DNA from: Astur gentilis
Lineage: Eukaryota > Chordata > Aves > Accipitriformes > Accipitridae
Direction of reading: 5' to 3'
Length of the DNA: 64,000 nt
Assembly (NCBI RefSeq): GCF_929443795.1
Contig: NC_064890.1
Location: forward strand, 16,191,398-16,255,397
Positions 1-10,100 of the stretch are shown here, one piece after another; positions within the stretch are counted from its first letter, which is position 1; each line of letters opens with the position of its first letter. Below the pieces are notes generated by a model that saw only the letters and a list, made by a program, of their open reading frames with translations, did no database searches and was not told the origin of the DNA. The translations under genes were made by a program, and so were the position numbers.

Positions 1-48
1 TTGCCACTGACTTTCCAGTGCATATATGAATGCCTTTAAGAAGCAGGC

Positions 49-895
49 TAGAATCACAGAATGGTTTGGGTTGGAAAGGACCTTTAAAGATCACCTAGTT
101 CCAACCCCCCTGCCCTGGGCAGGGACACCTTCCACTAGACCAGGTTGCTCAAAGCCCCATCCAGCCTGGCCTTGAACACTTCCAGGGAGGTAGAACAACT
201 CTGTGCAACCCGTTCCAGTGTCTCACCACCCTCATTGTAAAGAATTTCTTCCTCACGTCTAATCTAAATCTACCCTCTTTCAGTTTAAACCCATTGCCCC
301 TTGTCCTGTCACTACAGGCCTTGGTAAAAATTCTTGCTCCATCTTTCTTATAAGCTGCCTTTGAGTATGGAGAGGCTGCAATAAGGTCTCCCCAGAGCCT
401 TCTCCTCTCCAGGTAGAACAACCTCAACTCTCTCAAGCCTTTTGTGATAGGAGAGGTGTTCCAGTCCTCTGATCATTTTCATGGCCCTCCTCTGGACCAG
501 CTTTAAAAGGTGCATGTCTTTCTTGTGCTGGGGCCCTAGAGCTGAACGCAGTGCTCCAGGTGGGGTTTTATGAGAGTGGAGTAGAGGGGCAGAATCACCT
601 CCCTTGACCTTCTGGCCGTGGTTCTTTTGATGCAGCCCAGGGTACGATTGGCTTTCTGGGCTGCAAGCACACATTGACGGCTCATGTCCAATTTTTTGTC
701 CACCAGTACCCCCAAGTCCACCTCTTCAAGGCTGCTCTCAATTCATACCCCAGCCTGTATTGATACTGGGGATTGGCCTGGTGCAGGTGCAGGACCTTGC
801 ACTGGGCCTTGTTGAACTTCCTGAGGTTCACATTGTCCCACTCCTCAAGCCTGTCAAGGTCCCATCCCTTCCCTCAAGCCTATCCCTCAAGTGTA
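49..895 (-). mobile_element. CR1 LINE fragment, 3' part
   Basis: Read on the minus strand, this is the 3' part of a chicken-repeat-1 (CR1) non-LTR retrotransposon. The plus strand opens with the characteristic CR1 tail complement (AATCACAGAATGGTTTGGG from about 50). Broken minus-strand frames encode pieces of the reverse transcriptase C-terminus, for example VRKKFF near 240-260 and SRQCVLAAQKAN near 660-690. It is 5'-truncated near 895 and inactive. It lies in a SLC26A3 intron, between the exon at 944-1177 and the off-window 3' exons. Confidence 0.93.
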
Positions 896-943
896 ACTGC
901 ATGCATATGTTTTTCTTTCATATGGTCACTGTTTATCTTTTAC

Positions 944-1177
944 CTTTTGGAGGATTCTCATGGCAGAAAAATCGAGGAAGGACACTGATGAGAAATCCAG
1001 AACGATGCTGTGGATGTTGACCTGGGGCACAATGATGCCGGGGGGGAGGTCAGCACCCCAGTTGATCTGAATGGGCAAGTCTGTCATGTTGGTGGGCTGG
1101 TCCAGCTCCTCTATCCTGTTGTTGTCTAATTCTTCATCTGACTCATGTGTATAGTTAGCCATGCAAATCAACCCTTT
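944..1177 (-). CDS. SLC26A3: SLC26A3 coding exon (17 by human numbering), STAS domain
   Basis: Phase-0 exon of 234 bases, residues about 582-659. It starts KGLICMANY after a tatcaacacag acceptor and ends RILQK before gtaaaag. It holds the SLC26-specific variable loop of STAS (ESDEELDNN) and the core strand SIVLDFSSVSFLDFS, the segment equivalent to the nucleotide/phosphorylation site of bacterial anti-sigma antagonists. It is the last SLC26A3 exon visible. Confidence 0.92.
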
Positions 1178-4100
1178 CTGTGTTGATAGAGAAAAGTAAT
1201 ATATTACATATATATAATACATACATAATTAGTACTTCTTTTTAAGACCCAGCCAGGGTAGTAGTGCATCTTACACAAGGGCAAGAGTGGTGGCAATGCA
1301 AAGCTGATGTACCTGTGAGCTGGAGCAGGACCCACCTGCACTTTACACTAGAAAAACCTCTTTCTCTCCCTTGTTTGGAGGAGTCTGGAAATGTGGGCTT
1401 TCCTTTCAACAATCATTTAATCATCACAATCAGTTAATGATGGCTTTTTATTTTTCCCTGAAGTCAATTGTCAGTTACGCTTTGATTCAGTGATTTTGGA
1501 ACAAGTCAAGAAAAATCATGCAGGATTTGGGCTGGAAGGAAACCAGCTTTATCCTACCATTAATGCAGCATGAACATTGCCTCTGTGGGATCTGATACTG
1601 CCATTTGATGCCAAACAAAGCTTCAGTGGACACATACAAGCTCTGCCCATGGTAAAGCTGTAGGTCTCTAATTGTGAGAGCCATTTAAAATCTTATTTTT
1701 GAAATGTGTTTATGTCATGAAATTGCAACTTGGGGAATAGTATGTCTAATTAGGACAGGAGACTGTGAGGCACTTCTCTGCCGTGTCAAGCCCGGGAGCT
1801 GGTTGCTTAATCCCTCCCAGATGGAGTTGCCTTACATACGGGTGTCACTTGCAGCTCTCCTTTCTTCAGCATCTTTCTGATCTTCCTCAGAGCTTTATTG
1901 CGTTTCCTCAGGACTCTCAGTGGGTTGAAGCCAACCTGCAGAAACATCACTTTGAATAATTAAAAAAATCCAACCAGTGACACCAGTGGAAGGAAACAGT
2001 ATCTCATGCAGGTTTTCTTTACAGTCATGATGAGCATAGTTTGGACTTGATGTTGCCTATCAGTTCAAGCAAGGGCTCTTTTTCTTGGTTTGAAAGATGT
2101 CTACGGGTGTGACTACAAACCAGGCAGGCCCATCTCTACTAGCTTTAGGACACCAGCATGGACAGCATTATAGCAGTGACAGGCCAGTAACTCCAGCAAG
2201 CTGGTACAGTGCTGGCTAGCCCAGAGCGTGTCCTCTTCATCTTCATTATGAGACAGCCACCCAGGTGACTGAGATTAGAGAGCTCACAGGTTGTATCTGC
2301 TTGGTGCCACCTGACTGCAGTGTGGGTTGTATACACATCGTTTCGTTTCCTTGAAGAAGAAAACCAAAGTTGATCACGTTGGCTGCGTATGTCTCTTGAA
2401 CCTCTTAGCTATTTTTAACAAAATTAGATGGCAGGTAAATTAGGCTAATAAGGGTTACGAAAATACTAAATTCCTGCAAGTCTTCTGTTTCATCTATCTA
2501 GCGGGTGGAGGAGAGAGGCGTCAGAAGTACCCGTATTTGTAAAGAGAGTGGTGTGAGCATCTGCACTCACAGAAAAAACCCTTCAGGCTCTTCTGAGGTG
2601 AAAGCCAAGCACATGGAAACCCAAACATGACAGATTCCCTAGTTCCTCTGCCAGTTTCAGTCCCTGGTGTGAAGAATGAACTGCTCATTACCAGTGCTCA
2701 GGGTAGCCACTACTTATCAACTCCCCACTAAAAGCAGCAGGAAGGGGAGGTTATGGGGGCAAATTTGGTTCAGTCTGGGGCTGGCAGGCCTCTCTGGCAC
2801 GGTGAGGGCTCAGGGGTCCTGGGTCTCTGCTGGTTGCGGAAAGACCAGCTGCCTTCACCCAGCTTGTCATGGAAGACATTAAGATCTCTTTGATTGATGT
2901 GATTTCATTCAGCTTTTCTTCTGAATGTTGTGGTTATGTTCTTTGGGGCAAGACGAGTAAACTAGCATTTATTGGGTGTAAGTAATATAAATGCTAATAA
3001 AATAAAATAATGTCCCTTTATATTCTCTATGTTTGCACTGCTTTCTTCTAAAGGACTTAAAATGTGTATATACATTGTTATGGTATAAGTTCAGCATGAG
3101 TCAGGCTGTTCTCTTTCTCAGACGTGTGTATGTACATGTGGGATTATAGGAGTGGCAACAATATTTGAATAATTAATGAAAAATTCATCTTTGAACTGTG
3201 GACTGACTGCATATATAGTAATTATTGGGAAACTGTATTCACCTTAATGTGTCATGCAATGCATATGTTCAGAACGACAGCCCCAGACACTTACAGCAGT
3301 GATGAGTTTCTCTCTGAAGAATTCAATATTAGCAAAGAAGATAGGAGATGAGCATCTGAAAATCTTCACTCCCTCTGGCTCGTAGATCTGTGCAATGAAG
3401 CAAAAGTGTTAGTAACGTCTGCTATAGAAACACAAATGCAGCAGATAATAAAAGAAACATGAGTTTTCTTACATCGGTGTAATCCTTCCTGTTCCTGTAG
3501 ATGTTACTTCTCCCAACATTAGCCAAAACAGTGCAGCTTGGACTGTGAACGAACACACACACACACACAATTATTTGTACCCCATACTGAACCTGGCGGA
3601 AGGGAAGGATCAGAGAAGGCAACCTCAGCTGTGCTGGTAGACTGAAGTGGGACCCCACATCCAAGGGTTTACCCCTGTAAATTATTTTTCCATACACGGT
3701 TGCTGGACAGACCAAGGCATGGGGTTGTTGGCCTTGTCTGTACGGGGGGGGACTTAATTATAACAGGAGGCCCTGAGATATCTTATAATTGCATCCAACA
3801 AGTACTTACATCTGGGAGCGGATCACCACGGTCAGCAGCTGGAACGCCACGGCAGTTGCTAGCCCAATATCCAGACCAAGAAAAATGGCAGCTAAGAAAG
3901 TCACCACCCATATGACCTGTAACAAGCAGGTGGATGGCAGCGGTTATGAGCATGTCAAGGACCTGGGTTGTGAGCCCAGGATGGGAGCAGCAACAGATCT
4001 CAGATCTGGTCCAGGCTGTCTGTCTGCCTTTGGTGAGGGGTTTCATATTTCCTAGGTTGTTGGTTTTTTTGTAAAACAGGGCCAGACTCACCAACTAGCA

Positions 4101-7100
4101 CCAGGGACCGTTTCTAGGGATGACAATTTCTATACAATAAAGGCTTAAAGTAATAGAGGTGTGGATCTTCTATAGGTGATTCACTAAATGCTCAATAAAA
4201 ATCCAGCAGAAAGGCAAGGTTACAAGTAAATCAGGATCCTGGTAAAGCTGAGGGTCGTAAATGTGCAAATGTAGGTGCTGTGAATGTAAGTGACTGATAA
4301 GCATTAATAACTAGATAATACTGAATATTTTTTAGCCACAGAGCTCAAAGCATTTTCATGTGGTAAATAACTGTTTGGTAGCTGGGAAACCTGAGGCCTG
4401 GAACGATTTGGGAACACAAGGAACTGGCTGATGAGAAAGGTAAGAGCCTAGATTTTCTGGGTGTTAGAGGTAACCAGTCCTGCCCTCCAGCCACAAGCTT
4501 TACCGTTTGGAGTAAACCCTTCAAGCCATGGTCGTCACTTGTTTTTTGCTGTGTAACTTCCATCTAACATGCTGTGTGAGTGTGAAAAAGTGTCCCTGAA
4601 TGCATAACCAATGCAGTAGGTATTTAGACATTTTCTGTAACTGCCTTCTATATTTGACTTTATATAATTAACTGTATTTTAATAATTTTGATGAAATAGA
4701 TGAAAATGAAGTTAGGAGAGAGAATCGACTCAAAATAGGTGGGACAAAATGAAAAACAGGAGCAAAGGGTATACAAGTAAAAAAAACATGCCACTATTGT
4801 ACTTTCCATTCAGTGAAGTAAGGCAGGTTAGGAAAAAAGATAACCTGTAAGCCAATTTGCATAATAGATGACTTTTCCAGAGTGCTTCATTCCTGAATGC
4901 TTATGGGACTCAACTTACACAGTCATACTTGTCCTTTCTCCACAGGATGCCTACTTCCTTGAACTGCATAAGCATTCCCTTCAAGTTGCCAAGAGCCAAA
5001 GATGCAAGGACTGACTGTTAAAAAGACCAAAATATATGCTGAATTTTAAAGCAAGCAAAGCAAATGTTGAACATTAAGACTTAAAAGATCATACAAATGG
5101 GGCCAAAGCACAGCTGAAAGGCCAGCAAAGCTCCTCTCGGTGTTTTGCTGCTGCTGGAACCTCCCTAGCTGTGGTGCAGCACAGGTGTCTGACTTGAGGC
5201 TGCAAATCCCACTTATTTTTGGCACCTAAAAGCTGGTGCTGTGGTGTTTGGTGTTTGGGCACTTGCATTCCCTTTGAGGGACCAGAGGTAGTGGTCCTGT
5301 CTGTGATGATCTGGGAAGAAGAACCAAGTTTGCAAAACCCTGTTTGGCTCTCAGTGAAGCCTACAAACAGTCCCAGTGACTCCTAGAGAAGCCCTGTCTT
5401 TGACAAGCAGGAATAAATGCTAGGTGAAACCAGTGAATACCTTCTGTAATGGTGCCAGGAGAAACCCAATGGCCAAGATCACAATCAAGACAATGACAGC
5501 TGAGATAAGACCAGCAATCTGCATCAGAGAAAAATTCCACCATGAATAAGTGCCTGCAGGCATTATGGTCAGCTAGGAAAAAAGAGAGCTTTCTTGCATT
5601 AAATGCCATCATGGTCTGTTGTCTTCTATACCTGTGTTTTGCCTCCTGTGCTCTCCTGCACACCAGATCTTGACAGAGCAGTGCTGGAGGCAAATCCTTT
5701 GAATGATCCACCAACTATATTACTCAGCCCAAAAGCAATTAGTTCCTGAAATAAAAACAAAAGAGATTGTTCTTAAAAGGTGGTTCATGACAGTTATTTA
5801 CGAGGCAAAGCATTCCTAAAATGAATTATTTCCCACTGACAAATACACTGTATTGATTTCTATGTTACATGCCTACCTGGTTGCCATCTACTGGGTAGTC
5901 ATGTTTGATGGAATACACTTTAGCCACAGAGAAGGCTACTGCAAACCCAACGATTGCAATGGAAATGCTGTCGCCGATACACTTTTGGAGGACGCCTACA
6001 TCAGGTGCAACAGGTGCTTGAAATCTGAAAGACAAAAAACTCAACTCATTAAGGATATGCCTAAGGAGACAAGTTGTCAAGCAAGCAAGCAAGCAGTGGT
6101 CCAGCTCATAACAAGCACTTTGAAAAGATGCAACACAGAATTGCAGGTCTGAACCCTATAAAACTTTGGGGAATCTTTAATCAGGACAGGGACTCTGTTT
6201 ACCTGCACTCAGCTCAGTTTGTGTTTCAGCAGGTTCTCATTTACTTGGCCAGGACCAGCTGCAGCGTTTTTTGTCTGAGGTGCATGCACAGTTCTGCCTT
6301 CTAGTTACGCATGGATGTAAGATCTGACATGGCACTGAGGCCCTTGCACAGGCAATTTGTGCACAGAAGGATTTCACTTAATTACGACACAAAAAAAAAA
6401 TCCCTGTGTGATTCATTGAATTTGTTAGACAGCTAAACAAATATTTACTAAGTCAGGTAATGTTGACTAGTCTTTCAGGATATCTATCTGCTAGATGCTT
6501 TAGCTTTACCATTTCCTGCTTCTTTGATCAGGGTCTTTTGCAGATCCTGGGGAGAATTCCTCTCTGGGCTTTTCTTCCCCCCCCCCCCCCTCCTTTCTTT
6601 TTTTTTCCAGTGAACTGAAATCTGAAGAGTGGAGACTCTTGAGTAGAAATAGCCATTCCTCTGGAAACTTCATTCACTAACGCCCCTGGGGCTACAAAAG
6701 GCAATCGAGCGTGCCCCAGTGAGTAAATGGCTGCAGTCTGCTGTCCTAGAAAATGTCTTCCTCCCTCTTTTTAACTTAATGTGTGCCTATTAATTCTCTA
6801 TGCCAAAATCTGTCATAGCTGGATGTACTTTATATATGGATATATACTCTATATGTGGGTATATACTCTCTATATGGATATGAGCAGACGTTGAGGCCTG
6901 CGAAGGATAATAGTGCCTGCAGAGATGCTGGCGGAGGGTCATGGGACCAGGCAGGAGAGATGTGCAGCGTCCTCATGGCTTCCCAGGGCTGGTGGTGGCT
7001 GCTGAACCATGCGTGGACTTTGAGAGAAATGGAGGGGTTCAGGAGTGAGTAGCTCAGTAAGGGACAAACACCAACCTCCTGCTCAACAACTGTCTTGGAA

Positions 7101-10100
7101 AATGAAGCATGCAATTATTTCAAGTCACAGTGTACTCTTTGTGGAGTAGGAGATGTGCTTTAGTGAGTAACTTTTACCTATTAAAAGTGTGTCCTGATAT
7201 TGTTGAGAGCAAAATGTTTATTTACCTACTGAAAGAAGATGAAGCAGATTATTTTAATCAGAAACATAGATGAACTGATTTAACACTGGCAAGGTAAAGA
7301 GAACATTTTGCTCCACTGGTGAATTTTAAGTAAATCACTTACCCTTCCTCTAGTTTTCCGACAACAGCTACATTAAATTTTTCTTCAAAGTTAATGAAAT
7401 AGGAAATCAGTGCTGCTAAGACTGTCTGAAAGATAATAAACCCCACCTCCATTAGGCACATTCAAGCAAGAGTGTGAAGAAACTATTAAAACCCATTACC
7501 TTCCCTCTCCCACATGCCCTCCAGTCTCATCACTAGCAGCAGAATTATGCCCCAAGTCTGCACATCCCTTTACTGTTCAGATGTTATGCCTGAACCACCT
7601 TACAGGTATGGGTTTACATTCATAGATCACACAGAGTATGTATGAGACTATCTCACTAACAACAGAGAACATCCCATCCAGTAAACTACGTGTTTTCTAA
7701 CAAGATGCTGTAATAACTCTGGGGGAAAACAAGCACTACTTGCATCTATAGCAACATCCTCCAGGACTTCAGGAGCCTGCTGCCAGTGCGAGTTTTCCTC
7801 CACCCCACTGCTACTCAGGGTGGGGAAAACCCTCTGCTGCTGGATGGCAAAACTGTTTTGTGCTTGGCCATGGATGACCGGGACTTCACTGGCTCCTTGC
7901 AGGTGTGGTGCAGAGGTGCCCCAGCTGTGGGACTGCAGCTGGCTGGTGTCAGAGCCAATTTTGTCCCAGGAAAAAAATTCATAGTTTATAGCACCTTACT
8001 CACTACAGATATACTCAGCTAAGAACAGCTAAGAAGAGGTAAAACATCTAGTAGAGGTAAAACATCTCACAATAGCTCATGAACACTGTCAATTTTTCCT
8101 TACGGGTAAAATGATAAACCATCCTTTAATGCAGAACAGGAGAAGAAATAGTTAAAACTGCTTCCTGTGTCACTACAGTGATGGAGCAATTGCAAAATCA
8201 AAGAAAAGTAACTGTTACCACAAGGAGTTCGATTGGGATGGGAGTTGGTAACTTTGCTTTGTATCGATCGTTCATTTCTTTCACCACGAACACGATAAGC
8301 AAGACAACAATGGATGTGACAAGGTCAGCAATGTTTGTTTTTGTGATCTGGCTGAAAACGCTCTCCAGAGTCTGCAAAATCGGAAAGAAACATGCGGTGC
8401 CTTAGAAATAGTAGTGCCCTAGCACAGTAGCACTATCCCTTCCAGAAGGGCCTGCATTGGAATTGCTCTAAGGATTACGATGGTTGGGATTTATTCCCTG
8501 TGGCATGGTATGGGTTGCAAGCCTCAATGAATGTGCATGTGCATCATCCAAATGATGAAAGCATCCATGAAAGACCCCTTCCACTGGCCCTCAGCCCTCT
8601 CCCCCTGGCTCCCCCTTTGGGGAGGGTCAGAGCAACATGGGTGTGTGTGCGATAGGAAATGTGAGCAATGGGAATTACTGAGCAGGTGCCTCTCTCTGCT
8701 CCTTCTTCCCCGTCCTTCTCCTTCTTCCATTCTCATCCAACAGCCCTCACGGAGTCATATCCAAATTAAATATATATAATATCAGTCCAGTAAAAATTAA
8801 TAATTAAATGCTTGAGGCAAAGTTGAGTGCTTAATTAAAATATGCCAACACACAATAGAAAATATTATCTAATTAGCCCAACAAGGTGTAACTTGGTGTT
8901 TGGTAATAAATTTAAAGATTGGTCATATACTAATAACACATTTCTTATATTTTTCTCTTGCATTTCCTCCTGGTTGGCTGTTTTTATGCTGAGTTCTGTT
9001 CTTACTGCCTTGTGATATACGGTCAGATATACATCACAGGTTTCAATAGGTTATCAAATAGCGAACACTTAGCACTTACATAGATGATGCCAAATGGTTT
9101 ATTAAATCCAGGGACAGGTAGTTGAAGCATGAATTTCAGCTGAGATACCACAACATGGATAGCCGCTGCAGTTGTGAAACCGCTGATTAATGATTGTGAC
9201 AGATAAATAACAATAAATCCAAACTGAAGAATTCCCAGAAGCAACTGAAATGCAAAATGACCATACATCAGTGTGATTCATTCGTGCTTTTAAGCAATCT
9301 CTGTAACAAAGAGAACCGTATTAATGGGAAAAAAGATTTTAACTTAATCCCATACATCTAGGGATTAAGGAAAATACTGTCACCAGACTTGCAATAAAAG
9401 TTGAGACTTAGCAACAAGGGCATAAGACTAGTAAGAGTAATTGCTAGAGCAGTTAAAAACTATTCATTTTATTTTATAGCTAAAATAAACCTCCCTAGTC
9501 TCAGGGTTTTCAGTAACCATATTTTTACATGGTACCAGTGTTTCATGAAGCACAAAGATACTAATATGTTAGGAAGGAAGGAACTATAGGAATTTCCTAT
9601 TAGGAAGGAAGGAGAAATTATTGTTGGGTTTTTTTTAAAGACAAATCCAAATACTTTACTATTATGAGATAGAGTTTTATTCCCCTTGCTGCATCTGCAT
9701 CATTCACATCACTCTCACAACTATTTTTTTCCTATCCAGCAGACAGTTTTTTGCTGTAGATGAGGTGCACCTGTGTGGGCTGTGGGCTCAGGTCTGGGCA
9801 AAACAAGGGATTTTACAGCATGAATCAGTGGCTGACCACTGGAGGGAGGTGGATGTCTCCTAATCCGTGAGCCAAGGTCAGTTGCATGGGAAAGGGAAGA
9901 GAATTACTTTGGTGACTACACCAGGGGAAAACAAAGGGGAAGGGCAGTCCACCATCCATCTATTCATGTACGTGCATATACATGTGTGCGGGCACACACA
10001 TATATGTTTACCAACCTGAAAAACCCCAGAAAGGAAGGTTACAGATGCAGCCACCATCACCCTCTCTTCATTTATTGCTGAGATATTTGTGGAAGTGCCA

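Noticed and set aside
149..721. Minus-strand frames with reverse-transcriptase-like sequence
   Set aside because: They are broken parts of a 5'-truncated CR1, not a host gene; described as a mobile element instead. The same holds for frames at 10882-11124 and 35304-35869.
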